A DNA stretch of 64,000 nt from NCBI RefSeq assembly GCF_003265325.1, contig NZ_QGNX01000001.1, forward strand, positions 1-64,000, in the 5' to 3' direction. Each line of letters begins with the position of its first letter. The first letter of the stretch is position 1. This DNA is from Oceanibium sediminis (lineage in GTDB: Bacteria > Pseudomonadota > Alphaproteobacteria > Rhodobacterales > Rhodobacteraceae). Below the pieces are notes generated by a model, which was not told where the DNA came from, did no database searches, and saw nothing but the letters and a program-made list of their open reading frames with translations. Of this stretch, positions 31,218 through 39,734 are shown piece after piece. The position numbers and the translations under genes were made by a program.

Positions 31218-31904
31218 ATGAAACTGATCGTGGGGCTTGGCAACCCGGGGGCGAAATACACCCATAACCGGCACAACATCGGCTTCATGGCGCTGGACGC
31301 CATCGCCGAGGCGAACGGCATCGGCCCCTGGCGCGGCAAGTTCCAGGGACAACTGGCAGAGGGACGGCTGGGCAGCGAAAAAGTACTGCTGCTGAAGCCG
31401 GAAACCTTCATGAACCTGTCCGGCCAGTCCGTGGGCGAAGCGATGCGCTTCTACAAGCTGACGCCCGAGGATGTCATCGTCTTCCACGACGAGCTGGACC
31501 TTGCGCCCGGCAAGCTGCGCGTCAAGCGCGGCGGCGGCCACGCGGGGCACAACGGCTTGCGCTCGATGCACCAGCACATCGGGCCCACGTACCTGCGCGT
31601 GCGCCTCGGCATTGGCCACCCCGGCGACAAGCGGCTGGTGACGCCCCATGTCCTCGGCGATTTCGCCAAGGCCGACCAGGACTGGCTGGCCCCCCTGTTG
31701 CAGGGTATCGGCAAGGCCGCCCCCCTGCTGGCGAAAGGGACCGAGGACAAGTTCATGTCACAGGTCGCCCAGTCCCGTCCGCCGGAACCGCGCGCGCCCC
31801 CGAAGCCGAAGCCGCCCGCCCCGCAGGTGCCTGCCAAGCAGGACCAGCCGCCAGAGCCGGACACAAGAAGCGCGTTGCAGCGCCTCATGGACAAGTTCAA
31901 CTGA
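31218..31904 (+). CDS. pth: Peptidyl-tRNA hydrolase
   Basis: 228 residues. It frees tRNA from peptidyl-tRNA that has dropped off ribosomes. Motifs: IVGLGNPGAKYTHNRHNIGFMALD with the catalytic histidine in RHNIGF, LLLKPETFMNLSG, and FHDELDLAPGKLRVKRGGGHAGHNGLRS. The catalytic domain ends near residue 185; a 40-residue Pro/Lys-rich tail (PPKPKPPAPQVPAKQDQ) follows, longer than in E. coli but usual in this group. The last 8 bases overlap the end of a convergent LuxR-type gene. Confidence 0.96.
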   Translation: MKLIVGLGNPGAKYTHNRHNIGFMALDAIAEANGIGPWRGKFQGQLAEGRLGSEKVLLLKPETFMNLSGQSVGEAMRFYKLTPEDVIVFHDELDLAPGKLRVKRGGGHAGHNGLRSMHQHIGPTYLRVRLGIGHPGDKRLVTPHVLGDFAKADQDWLAPLLQGIGKAAPLLAKGTEDKFMSQVAQSRPPEPRAPPKPKPPAPQVPAKQDQPPEPDTRSALQRLMDKFN

Positions 31905-32451
31905 GCGGCGACGCCTCGCCCACCGGCGCGGGCGGCTCGGCAACTTCCGTTCCGGGCCGCCGCTCCAGCATATCCTCGATGAACAGGCTCAGAAGCTGGG
32001 TGCGCCCGCTGACGCCCGCCTTGCGGTAGATGGCATTGCCCTGCGCCTTGACGGTGCCCTCGCTGGTTTCGCGCAGGCGCGCGATCTCGGCGTTGGAGAA
32101 GCCCTTCAGGGTGAACCAGGCGACGTCCCGTTCCGCCGGGGTCAGGCCCCAGGTCTGGAAGCGTTCCTCCAGCAGCTCGGCGAACGCGCCCGAGGCGGCG
32201 CGCAACTGCCCCTCCATCCGGTGATTGTGCCGTAGGGTGACCACGAGGGTCAGCAGGCCGATCGCGAAGCCGATGACTAGACCAAGCGCGGCGCCGATCT
32301 CGATCAACTCGCGCATCGCCCAGGAAATCGGCTCGCTGCGAAACCCGAGGACATCGGCGCCGATTTCCCAGACGAAGAACCCCATGCACGCCAGTTGGAG
32401 CGGCACCAGCGCCCAAAGTGCGACGATCCGGACACCCCCACGCTGCCGCAT
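31897..32451 (-). CDS. Membrane-anchored LuxR-type transcriptional regulator
   Basis: 184 residues. Two membrane helices (about 9-30 and 49-73) precede a cytoplasmic LuxR-type helix-turn-helix: WGLTPAERDVAWFTLKGFSNAEIARLRETSEGTVKAQGNAIYRKAGVSGRTQLLSLF (about 101-160). There is no receiver or autoinducer domain; the signal must come through the membrane part, which is mostly helix with only a short periplasmic loop. It is followed (in transcription order preceded) by two genes for secreted proteins with poly-aspartate tails, only 30 bases away, so it probably controls them or reads their state. The Pro/Glu-rich C-terminus has no known role. The 3' end overlaps pth by 8 bases. Confidence 0.82.
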   Translation of the reverse strand: MRQRGGVRIVALWALVPLQLACMGFFVWEIGADVLGFRSEPISWAMRELIEIGAALGLVIGFAIGLLTLVVTLRHNHRMEGQLRAASGAFAELLEERFQTWGLTPAERDVAWFTLKGFSNAEIARLRETSEGTVKAQGNAIYRKAGVSGRTQLLSLFIEDMLERRPGTEVAEPPAPVGEASPLS

Positions 32452-32481
32452 CAGGGCAGCCGGGCGCGCATGACGGATGGC

Positions 32482-32937
32482 TCAATCGTCGTCGTCATCG
32501 TCATCGTCGTCACCATCGTCATCATCATCATCGTCGTCGTCATCATCGTCGTCGTCATCATCGTCGTCGTCGTCGCCGTGACTGCCCGGGCCCCGGTCAT
32601 TCCGGTCGGACTCCCGCCGATCGCCGTTGCGCTCGCTCCGGCCAAGTTCTGTCCAGAGGTCCCGCAAGACCTCTCCGGTGGAGGGTACATAGACCAGTTC
32701 CCGCCGGTGCGTGTCCGATTGCGACAGGACCCGTGTCCGCCCGAGCCAGGTACGCTCCACCTTCCGGACTTCGAAGCCCTGCGCCTCAAGCTGCGAGATC
32801 ACCTGGGGCAAGGCACTGTCAGTCTGGGCCCTGACATCCGACGCCGAGAGCAGGCCGACGGCAAGGCAAACCAGAAGCGCGGCAAGGCACCGGCGCAGCC
32901 ACACCAGGGTAAGGCATCGTTGCAAGGGACTACTCAT
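32482..32937 (-). CDS. Secreted PepSY-like protein with poly-aspartate tail (copy A)
   Basis: 151 residues. A signal peptide (RRCLAALLVCLAVGLLSASDVRA, about 15-37) is followed by a single PepSY-like domain of about 60 residues (LPQVISQLEAQGFEVRKVERT then RRELVYVPSTGEVLRDLW) and a charged linker. Residues 122-151 are 20 aspartates, one glycine and nine aspartates, ending the protein. PepSY domains usually act as inhibitors or sit in the periplasm; a 29-Asp tail would bind calcium or other cations strongly. The domain aligns with copy B (33003-33377). It lies 65 bases after copy B and 30 bases before the membrane LuxR regulator, all on the minus strand, so probably one operon. Function unknown. 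Confidence 0.78.
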   Translation of the reverse strand: MSSPLQRCLTLVWLRRCLAALLVCLAVGLLSASDVRAQTDSALPQVISQLEAQGFEVRKVERTWLGRTRVLSQSDTHRRELVYVPSTGEVLRDLWTELGRSERNGDRRESDRNDRGPGSHGDDDDDDDDDDDDDDDDDDDDGDDDDDDDDD

Positions 32938-33002
32938 TCAAACCTCCTGGGCCAGGCCGGGCGGCGTTCGCACACCGCCCGCCCCGACAGGTTCAGACGT
33001 AC

Positions 33003-33377
33003 TCAGTCATCGTCGTCGTCATCATCGTCGTCGTCATCGTCATCATCGTCATCATCGTCGTCGTCATCATCGTCATCATCATCGTCATCATCATCGTCGT
33101 CATCATCGTCGTCATCATCGTCGTCATCGTCGTCGTCGTCATCATCCCGCTCGACGGTATCCGACAGAAGCGCGCCGTCCGCGCTATAAACCAGCGTGCG
33201 CTCAAGGTCACCCTTCTTGGCCTCGATCTTGACGCCACCGTTGCCGCGCTCGATTTCAACCTCGGTGAAGCCCTGCTCCGACAGGCGCTCGATCAACCCG
33301 TCAAGGCTGAGCGTTTCCGCCGACAGACTCGTGGTCGACAGAAGCAGGCCGGCTACGGCGAGTGTTTTGAAGGTCAT
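33003..33377 (-). CDS. Secreted PepSY-like protein with 47-residue poly-aspartate tail (copy B)
   Basis: 124 residues. Signal peptide MTFKTLAVAGLLLSTTSLSA, cleavage near residue 20. Residues 21-77 are a short PepSY-like domain (LDGLIERLSEQGFTEVEIER, then ERTLVYSADGALLSDTVER), clearly related to copy A. Residues 78-124 are 47 consecutive aspartates, more than a third of the protein, coded by a mix of GAT and GAC. The mature protein would carry a very high negative charge and probably binds calcium, magnesium or basic molecules in the periplasm or outside. It is the first gene of the minus-strand set copy B, copy A, LuxR regulator. The ribosome binding site AAAGGACCTGAACC precedes the ATG. Confidence 0.8.
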   Translation of the reverse strand: MTFKTLAVAGLLLSTTSLSAETLSLDGLIERLSEQGFTEVEIERGNGGVKIEAKKGDLERTLVYSADGALLSDTVERDDDDDDDDDDDDDDDDDDDDDDDDDDDDDDDDDDDDDDDDDDDDDDD

Positions 33378-33498
33378 GGTTCAGGTCCTTTCATTTTGCT
33401 GGCCGCGGGCAAGGGTTGCCCGGCGGCATCCCCCTACGACCACGGGAACGGCACGCAGGATATTGGCCTGAAGCTTAAAGGAATGTCGCCAAACGAAA

Positions 33499-33536
33499 GA
33501 AATACGGCCCTAAACTCTCGTTTAGGGCCGTATTTC
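33499..33536 (-). terminator. Long perfect hairpin downstream of the DUF2158 gene
   Basis: GAAATACGGCCCTAAAC and its exact complement form a 17-bp stem around the 4-base loop TCTC. On the minus strand it is followed by a T-rich TTTCGTTTGG, so it fits an intrinsic terminator for the gene at 33582-33887. It also separates that gene from the poly-aspartate set. Confidence 0.65.
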
Positions 33537-33581
33537 AAGGCTTCGATAGGGGCCGCCACCGGTTTCGGGGGCGCGGGGCGG

Positions 33582-33887
33582 TCAATCCTTGCGGAAGAAC
33601 TTCTTCTCGCGCGGCTTGCCGTCCCAGCCGGGCTTGCCGCGCGGCTTGTCGTCACGATCCCCATGCGGAGGTTTGCCGCCGCGGAAGCCGCCGCGATCGC
33701 CGCCGCCGCTGCGGGTATCCTCGCGCTGTTCCCACTTGCGCAGCAGGATCGCCGGAAAGCTGTCACGACCGATGACGCCCTCATGGCACCAGACGGTGTT
33801 CACGGCATCGCCTTCGATGCTCTCGACCGCCATGCGCATCGAGCCTGCGGAAAGGACGACAATGTCGCCTACTTGAAAATCTGCCAT
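33582..33887 (-). CDS. YodC-type DUF2158 protein with RGG-rich tail
   Basis: 101 residues. The first 55 residues (MADFQVGDIVVLSAGSMRMAVESIEGDAVNTVWCHEG) are the DUF2158/YodC fold, a small SH3-like beta domain normally of about 60-70 residues. Here a tail of about 45 residues follows that is rich in Gly, Arg and Lys (SGGGDRGGFRGGKPP, KPRGKPGWDGKPREKK), similar to disordered RNA-binding RGG tails. The role of YodC is not known. Ribosome binding site GGAACATACC precedes the ATG. It stands alone between two hairpins. Confidence 0.75.
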   Translation of the reverse strand: MADFQVGDIVVLSAGSMRMAVESIEGDAVNTVWCHEGVIGRDSFPAILLRKWEQREDTRSGGGDRGGFRGGKPPHGDRDDKPRGKPGWDGKPREKKFFRKD

Positions 33888-33992
33888 GGTATGTTCCTTT
33901 TCTGAGCCGGGGCCACGGGGGCCACGCCGGCCCGCTTCAGCGCGCCTATTGCGCCTTTCAGGGGCGCTCGTCCAGTGAAATCGGCCGCGCGT

Positions 33993-34012
33993 CGGCCCTG
34001 TCGACAGGGCCG
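33993..34012. terminator. 20-bp perfect palindrome downstream of trpB
   Basis: CGGCCCTGTCGACAGGGCCG is fully self-complementary (10-bp arms, no loop). It lies about 30 bases after the trpB stop (minus strand) and may act as a terminator in RNA after opening a small loop, or as a protein-binding site. No T-run follows. Confidence 0.4.
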
Positions 34013-34040
34013 GTACGCTCGATCCTACCTGCCGGTGGCG

Positions 34041-35261
34041 TCAGATTTCGACGCCCAGCGCCTCGGCGACGGTAAAGATGTCCTTGTCGCCCCGGCCGCA
34101 CATGTTCATCACCATCAGGTGATCCTTCGGCAAGCCCGGCGCGATCTTCGCCACATGCGCCAGCGCGTGGCTCGGCTCGAGCGCGGGGATGATTCCCTCG
34201 GTTTCGCAACTCAGCTTGAACGCCTCCAGCGCCTCCTTGTCGGTGACGGAGACATACTCGACCCGGCCCACATCATGCAGCCAGGAATGCTCCGGCCCGA
34301 TGCCGGGATAGTCGAGCCCGGCACTGATCGAATGCCCCTCAAGGATCTGCCCGTCGTCGTCCTGCAACAGGTAGGTCCGGTTGCCATGCAGAACACCGGG
34401 CCGCCCGCCGGTCAGGGACGCGGCATGTTCCATCCGCTCGTCAACGCCATGGCCGCCGGCCTCGACCCCGATGATCCGCACCGAGGTGTCGTCGAGGAAC
34501 GGGTGGAACAGCCCCATGGCGTTCGAACCGCCGCCGATACAGGCCACCAGGCTGTCGGGCAGACGCCCCTCGGCTTCCTGGATCTGCTCACGCGTTTCCT
34601 TGCCGATGATCGACTGGAAATCCCGCACCATCGCCGGATAGGGATGCGGCCCCGCGACCGTGCCGATGCAATAGAAGGTGTCCGCGACATTGGTCACCCA
34701 GTCGCGCAACGCCTCGTTCATCGCATCCTTCAGCGTCGCGCGCCCGGCGGTCACCGGCACCACCTCGGCGCCCAGCAGCTTCATGCGGAACACGTTGGGG
34801 GCCTGGCGCTCAACATCCGTCGCGCCCATGAAGACGATGCACTTCAAACCGAAACGCGCGCAGACCGTCGCCGTGGCCACACCGTGCTGGCCTGCCCCCG
34901 TCTCCGCGATGATCCGGGTCTTGCCCATGCGCCGCGCCAGCAGGATCTGGCCCAGCACGTTGTTGATCTTGTGCGCCCCGGTATGGTTCAGCTCATCCCG
35001 CTTGAGATAGATCTTCGCCCCACCCAGGCGCTCGCTCAGCCGCTCCGCGTGATACAGGGGGCTCGGCCGCCCGACGTAATGCTTCCAGAGGTAGTCCATC
35101 TCCGCCCAGAAGCCGGGATCCGTCTTGGCATGGTCGTAACAGGCTTCCAGCTCCAGGATCAGGGGCATAAGCGTCTCCGACACGAAACGTCCCCCGAAAT
35201 CACCGAACCGCCCACGCTCGTCCGGGCCGGTGCGATAGGAATTCAGCATGTCCGAGGTCAT
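34041..35261 (-). CDS. trpB: Tryptophan synthase beta chain
   Basis: 406 residues from ATG 35261 (ribosome binding site GGGGAGAG). PLP-dependent; joins indole and serine. PLP lysine in [13 protein letters not shown], phosphate-binding loop [16 protein letters not shown]-terminal SHALAHV. Length is standard. A frame extension to 35426 would overlap an intergenic repeat and adds no family sequence, so it is rejected. It is downstream of trpF on the same strand, separated by 179 bases that hold a hairpin repeat. Confidence 0.97.
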   Translation of the reverse strand: MTSDMLNSYRTGPDERGRFGDFGGRFVSETLMPLILELEACYDHAKTDPGFWAEMDYLWKHYVGRPSPLYHAERLSERLGGAKIYLKRDELNHTGAHKINNVLGQILLARRMGKTRIIAETGAGQHGVATATVCARFGLKCIVFMGATDVERQAPNVFRMKLLGAEVVPVTAGRATLKDAMNEALRDWVTNVADTFYCIGTVAGPHPYPAMVRDFQSIIGKETREQIQEAEGRLPDSLVACIGGGSNAMGLFHPFLDDTSVRIIGVEAGGHGVDERMEHAASLTGGRPGVLHGNRTYLLQDDDGQILEGHSISAGLDYPGIGPEHSWLHDVGRVEYVSVTDKEALEAFKLSCETEGIIPALEPSHALAHVAKIAPGLPKDHLMVMNMCGRGDKDIFTVAEALGVEI

Positions 35262-35343
35262 CGGTCTCTCCCCTGTTGGCTGGAGCAACGCATATCCCGT
35301 CCCGCCAGACAGGTCGAGAGGTGGCGCAAAGGAATCTCGCGCA

Positions 35344-35400
35344 CCCCTCCAAAGTCCGCAAATATCCCGGGGAGCGCGAGGGGCTGGCCCCTCGCTCCCA
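35344..35400 (-). repeat. Intergenic repeat copy 2 with GC hairpin between trpF and trpB
   Basis: The minus strand reads GGGATATTTGCGGACTTTGG, matching GGGATACTTGGGGACTTTGG of the copy at 48331-48368. Immediately beside it is a 9-bp hairpin, GCGAGGGGC-TG-GCCCCTCGC (35376-35395). This lies between trpF (upstream in transcription) and trpB and could act as an internal terminator or RNA-processing site. Confidence 0.5.
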
Positions 35401-35440
35401 CGCCGGCCACCCGCGGAACGGCCCAAATGGACCGGAACGC

Positions 35441-36109
35441 CTAGAGCCTGGGCGCTTGCCCCGCCATCGCAGCCCTCAGGAAGCCCGCGATCAACTCAGG
35501 GTCCTTGACGCCCTTCGCCCGCTCCACCCCGGAGGAAACATCGACCTGCCGCGCTCCGGTCAGGCGAAGCGCCTCGGCAACGTTTTCGGCGGTCAGACCG
35601 CCGGCCAGCATCCAGGGCACCGGAAAGCGCAGGCCCGACAGCAACGTCCAGTCGAACGCCAGCCCGTTGCCACCGGGAATCACCGCGTCCCGGGGCGGCT
35701 TGGCGTCGACCAGCAACTGGTCCGCCACGGCGCCATAGGTCTGTACCTGCGCAAGATCGCCGCGATCCGCGATGCCGACTGCCTTCATCACGGGCAGGCC
35801 GGTGCGCGCGCGAACCTCGCGCACCCGCGCGGGGCTTTCCTTGCCGTGAAGCTGGATCATGTCGACGGGCACCGATGCGGTGATCGCATCCAGCGACGCA
35901 TCGTCTGGGTCGACCGTCAGCACGACCTTGCACACGCCCGGCGGCACCTGTGCCGCCAGCGCGGCGGCGGCCTCGACCGAGACGTTGCGCGGTGACGGCG
36001 GGAAGCACACGAATCCGACATAGGCCGCTCCGCCCGAGACGGCCGCGGCCAGGTCCGCAGGCGTCATCAGGCCGCAGATCTTGACCCGTGGCTTGATCGG
36101 ATCAGGCAC
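35441..36109 (-). CDS. trpF: Phosphoribosylanthranilate isomerase
   Basis: 222 residues, TIM barrel. It converts N-(5-phosphoribosyl)anthranilate to the carboxyphenylamino deoxyribulose phosphate in tryptophan synthesis. Motifs: [35 protein letters not shown] with the catalytic cysteine in [14 protein letters not shown], and [31 protein letters not shown] with the catalytic aspartate. The start overlaps the lapA-like stop by 8 bases, so it is coupled to it. Reaction, length and motifs are normal. Confidence 0.95.
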   Translation of the reverse strand: MPDPIKPRVKICGLMTPADLAAAVSGGAAYVGFVCFPPSPRNVSVEAAAALAAQVPPGVCKVVLTVDPDDASLDAITASVPVDMIQLHGKESPARVREVRARTGLPVMKAVGIADRGDLAQVQTYGAVADQLLVDAKPPRDAVIPGGNGLAFDWTLLSGLRFPVPWMLAGGLTAENVAEALRLTGARQVDVSSGVERAKGVKDPELIAGFLRAAMAGQAPRL

Positions 36110-36467
36110 GTCCGGGCGAATTGTCGAGAATGGCCAGCACCTCGTCCTCGGGGGACATGTGCTTCTTCTTCAGCGTCTCCACCTCGCCCTTCAGCTTGGC
36201 GGCTTCGCGGTTCTTCTGGGCGGCAAGGCGGCGGTGCTTGTGCTCACGCAGCCATTCCAGGATGTACCCGATCAACAGGCCGACGAGGATCGAGACGAGG
36301 ATCACGGCGAACATCGGCACGTCGACGGAAAGCGGCAGGACGTTCTTGATCCCCTCGGGCAGGACATTCAGCGTCACCATCTCGCGATTGGCGAGCGCGA
36401 GGACGATGATCGCGATCATCAGGACCGCGAGGAAGAGCAGTTTGATCAGTCGAAGCACTGGGCGCAT
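36102..36467 (-). CDS. LapA-domain membrane protein
   Basis: 121 residues. Two membrane helices (about 6-24 and 47-67) with the LapA (DUF1049) pattern ANREMVTLNVLPEG between them. The second helix leads into a cytoplasmic coiled coil (YILEWLREHKHRRLAAQKNREAAKLKGEVETLKKKH). In E. coli LapA works with LapB in lipopolysaccharide assembly control; no lapB is adjacent here. Position between ihfB and trpF is common in Rhodobacterales. Confidence 0.85.
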   Translation of the reverse strand: MRPVLRLIKLLFLAVLMIAIIVLALANREMVTLNVLPEGIKNVLPLSVDVPMFAVILVSILVGLLIGYILEWLREHKHRRLAAQKNREAAKLKGEVETLKKKHMSPEDEVLAILDNSPGRA

Positions 36468-36490
36468 TTCCTTTGCAGAGCGCGCGCGGC

Positions 36491-36775
36491 TCAGTCGTTG
36501 CCGTTCAGCCGATCGCGCAGCAGTTTGCCGGTCTTGAAGAACGGCACGAATTTTTCGTCCACCGGCACGGATTCGCCGGTGCGCGGATTGCGACCCACTC
36601 TAGCGTCCCGCTTCTTGACCGAAAAGGCCCCGAAGCCGCGCAGTTCGACGCGGTTGCCGCGGGCCATGGCCTCGATGATCTCATCGAAGATGGTTCCGAC
36701 AATCCGCTCCACATCACGTTGATAGAGATGGGGGTTTTCGTCTGCGATTTTTTGAATGAGTTCCGATTTGATCAT
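36491..36775 (-). CDS. ihfB: Integration host factor subunit beta
   Basis: 94 residues from ATG 36775. HU/IHF fold: [56 protein letters not shown], including the proline at the tip of the DNA-bending beta arm (GRNPRTG). IHF bends DNA at specific sites and helps transcription and recombination. A longer frame to 36835 lacks family similarity. The ribosome binding site GAGGTTCACGG precedes the ATG. The order ihfB, sppA, rpsA, cmk is typical. Confidence 0.95.
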   Translation of the reverse strand: MIKSELIQKIADENPHLYQRDVERIVGTIFDEIIEAMARGNRVELRGFGAFSVKKRDARVGRNPRTGESVPVDEKFVPFFKTGKLLRDRLNGND

Positions 36776-36866
36776 TGACCGTGAACCTCCTCGCCGCGCG
36801 CTGAAGCGTGACGTACCTCTCATCTGGGCCTGCAAGTTAGCGCAGACTTTGCGAAAAATGCAGTCT

Positions 36867-37781
36867 TTATTTCAGGATAGACATAAGGCGTGGGCCCTGA
36901 GGCCCCCCGATTTGCCGAAAATCGGTGCTGAAACCGGTCAACTGCCCGAGAAAACCGAATGCGGAGTCCTCCTCGACGGGCAGCTCCCATGATCTGACGG
37001 GCAGCCCGGCGGGGAAACCGTCGAGTGATTCGAGCCATGCGACCGCGGTTCTTTCGTCGCCGATCTGATCGACGAGGCCGTTTTCGAGGGCCATGCGCCC
37101 GGTAAAGGTGCGCCCGTCGGTCGCGCTGTCCAGCGCCGGGCCGCTCAGCCCCCGCGCCTCGCCCACGAGGTCCCGGAACCAGGCGTAGGTCTCGTCGACG
37201 ATCGCCTGCTCCGCCGCCCGCCCTTCCCGGCTGAGGTTACGGAACTGGCTGGCCGCCGCCTTCAAGTCGGAGGAACGGATGGTTTCCACGTCCACGCCAA
37301 CCCGCTCCATCAGGTCCGCGAAGGTCAGGTATTCGAAGATGACCCCGACCGAGCCGGTGATCGTGTTGCCCCGCGCGATGATCCGGTCCGCCGCCAGCGC
37401 GGCCATGTAGGCGCCCGACGCCGCGACGCCGTCCATCACCGCAACGACGGGCTTGTCCGCGGACACCCGCCGCAGGGCATCCAGCAAGGCTTCCGAGCCT
37501 ACGACGGTGCCGCCCGGACTGTCGAGATGCACGATCAGCGCCGCGGCGCCTTCGCTTTCGGCGATCTGGTCGATCACGTCGTCGCGCCAAGGATCGGTAT
37601 AAATAATGTCGTTCAGGGTGATCCGCGCGATATGCGGCCCCGTCGGCTGGCGCTCCATGAAGTAGCCGGCGACGCCGACCAGCACCAGAATGCCGATGGC
37701 GACAGCGAAGCCGCGCCAGAACGCAGAGCGGCGCCACTTACGGCGCCGCTCCTCGTAGAAGTCTCGGGTGATCGGATCCAC
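36867..37781 (-). CDS. sppA: Signal peptide peptidase SppA
   Basis: 304 residues, the short single-domain form. An N-terminal membrane helix ([24 protein letters not shown], about 19-42) is followed by the S49 peptidase domain. The nucleophile serine is in [20 protein letters not shown] and the general-base lysine probably in [11 protein letters not shown]. SppA degrades cleaved signal peptides in the membrane. It begins directly after the rpsA stop (1-base gap), so they share a transcript. Confidence 0.93.
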   Translation of the reverse strand: MDPITRDFYEERRRKWRRSAFWRGFAVAIGILVLVGVAGYFMERQPTGPHIARITLNDIIYTDPWRDDVIDQIAESEGAAALIVHLDSPGGTVVGSEALLDALRRVSADKPVVAVMDGVAASGAYMAALAADRIIARGNTITGSVGVIFEYLTFADLMERVGVDVETIRSSDLKAAASQFRNLSREGRAAEQAIVDETYAWFRDLVGEARGLSGPALDSATDGRTFTGRMALENGLVDQIGDERTAVAWLESLDGFPAGLPVRSWELPVEEDSAFGFLGQLTGFSTDFRQIGGPQGPRLMSILK

Positions 37782-37782
37782 C

Positions 37783-39471
37783 TCAGTCGTCGTCCTGACC
37801 CTTGTTCAGGGCAGCTCCGAGGATGTCACCGAGCGATGCACCGCTGGCGGAGGAACCGTACTGCTCGACGGCTTCCTTCTCCTCGGCGATTTCGCGCGCC
37901 TTGATCGACAGGCCCAGACGGCGGGTCTTGGAGTCGATGTTGGTCACGCGGGCATCGATCTTGTCGCCGACGCTGAACCGCTCGGGGCGCTGTTCGGCGC
38001 GATCACGGCTGAGGTCGGAACGGCGGATGAAGGACTTCATGCCGTCGTATTCGACTTCGATGCCGCCATCTTCGATCTTGGTGACGACCACGGTGACGAC
38101 AGCGCCACGCTTGACGCCAGCGACGGCATCCGCGAACGGATCGCCCTCAAGCGCCTTGATCGACAGCGAGATACGCTCTTTCTCGACGTCCACATCGGTG
38201 ACGACGGCCTTGACCACATCGCCCTTCTGGTAGTCCTGGATCGCATCTTCGCCGGAACGGTTCCAGTCCAGGTCGGACAGGTGAACCATGCCGTCGATGT
38301 CGCCTTCGAGGCCAACGAACAGACCGAATTCGGTGATGTTCTTGACCTCGCCCTCGACCTCGGTGCCGACCGGGAAGGCGGCGGCGAAGTTGTCCCACGG
38401 GTTGCCCTGGGTCTGCTTCAGGCCCAGCGAAACGCGGCGCTTCTGGGTGTCGATCTCCAGCACCATCACTTCCACTTCCTGCGAGGTGGAGACGATCTTG
38501 CCCGGATGGACGTTCTTCTTGGTCCAGCTCATTTCCGAAACGTGAACCAGGCCTTCGACGCCCGGCTCCAGCTCGACGAATGCGCCGTAGTCGGTGATGT
38601 TGGTCACGCGGCCCGTGTGGACGCTGTCCAGCGGATAGCGGGCTTCCACGTTCTCCCACGGATCTTCCTGCAGCTGCTTCATGCCGAGGCTGATGCGCTG
38701 GGTTTCCTTGTTGATCTTGACGACCTGGACCTTCACGGTCTCGCCGATTGCCAGGATCTCCGAGGGATGGTTGACGCGGCGCCAGGCCATGTCGGTGACG
38801 TGCAACAGGCCGTCCACACCGCCCAGGTCGACGAAGGCGCCGTACTCGGTGATGTTCTTGACCACACCGTCCACGGTGTCGCCTTCCTGCAGCTTCGCGA
38901 CGATCTCGGCGCGCTGCTCGGCACGGCTTTCTTCCAGGATGGCGCGACGGGAAACAACGATGTTGCCGCGGCGACGGTCCATTTTCAGGATCTGGAAGGG
39001 CTGCTCGATGTGCATCAGCGCAGAGGCGTCACGCACGGGGCGCACATCAACCTGAGAGCCGGGCAGGAACGCAACAGCGCCGCCCAGGTCCACGGTGAAG
39101 CCACCCTTGACGCGGCCGAAGATCGCGCCTGCGACACGCTCTTCGTTCTCGGCCGCTTTTTCCAGGCGGTCCCAGGCTTCCTCGCGGCGGGCCTTGTCAC
39201 GGCTGATGACGGCTTCGCCACGGGCGTTCTCGACCCGCTCAAGATAGACTTCGACGGTGTCGCCGATCTCGATCTCGGGGTCGTGGCCGGGTTTAGCGAA
39301 TTCCTTGAGGTCGACACGGCCTTCCATCTTGTAGCCGATGTCGATGATGGCTTGTCCGGCTTCAACAGCCAGGACGGTGCCTTTGACGACGGAACCCTCG
39401 TCGGGGGTCTTCAACTCGAAGCTTTCGTTCAGGAGGGCTTCGAAGTCCTCCATCGATGCGTTTGCAGACAT
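37783..39471 (-). CDS. rpsA: 30S ribosomal protein S1
   Basis: 562 residues with six S1 RNA-binding domains, for example GAFVDLGGVDGLLHVTDMAWRRVNHPSE, GAFVELEPGVEGLVHVSEMSWTKKN and GLFVGLEGDIDGMVHLSDLDW. The first two domains bind the ribosome and the rest bind mRNA. The start MSANASMEDFEALLNESFE is standard. The cmk gene lies 263 bases upstream on the same strand, leaving room for the rpsA promoter in between, a common cmk-rpsA arrangement. Confidence 0.97.
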   Translation of the reverse strand: MSANASMEDFEALLNESFELKTPDEGSVVKGTVLAVEAGQAIIDIGYKMEGRVDLKEFAKPGHDPEIEIGDTVEVYLERVENARGEAVISRDKARREEAWDRLEKAAENEERVAGAIFGRVKGGFTVDLGGAVAFLPGSQVDVRPVRDASALMHIEQPFQILKMDRRRGNIVVSRRAILEESRAEQRAEIVAKLQEGDTVDGVVKNITEYGAFVDLGGVDGLLHVTDMAWRRVNHPSEILAIGETVKVQVVKINKETQRISLGMKQLQEDPWENVEARYPLDSVHTGRVTNITDYGAFVELEPGVEGLVHVSEMSWTKKNVHPGKIVSTSQEVEVMVLEIDTQKRRVSLGLKQTQGNPWDNFAAAFPVGTEVEGEVKNITEFGLFVGLEGDIDGMVHLSDLDWNRSGEDAIQDYQKGDVVKAVVTDVDVEKERISLSIKALEGDPFADAVAGVKRGAVVTVVVTKIEDGGIEVEYDGMKSFIRRSDLSRDRAEQRPERFSVGDKIDARVTNIDSKTRRLGLSIKAREIAEEKEAVEQYGSSASGASLGDILGAALNKGQDDD

Positions 39472-39734
39472 GTAGTTTCGGTTTCCTTACATACTGTTTT
39501 CTGGCCGTGCGGTTGGCTCCGCAGGTCTTTCGTAAAATGGGTCATGGGGCCATTGCATGTGCGACAAACAGAAAAGGGCCGGACAATTCAATCCCGACCC
39601 TGCCCTGAATTCTTTTTATCGCGCCGTGGCCTCGGCGACGACCGCTCTGTAGCCTATCCCGGACGCTCGGGCAAGGGCGAAGGCGCGATCGGCCGGCGAT
39701 CCCGCCCCTGCCCCGCGGCGCGTGTGCGCACCGC

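Noticed and set aside
32395-33189. Plus-strand frame with a long poly-serine run
   Set aside because: It is the antisense reading of the two poly-aspartate genes; the minus-strand genes have signal peptides and related domains.
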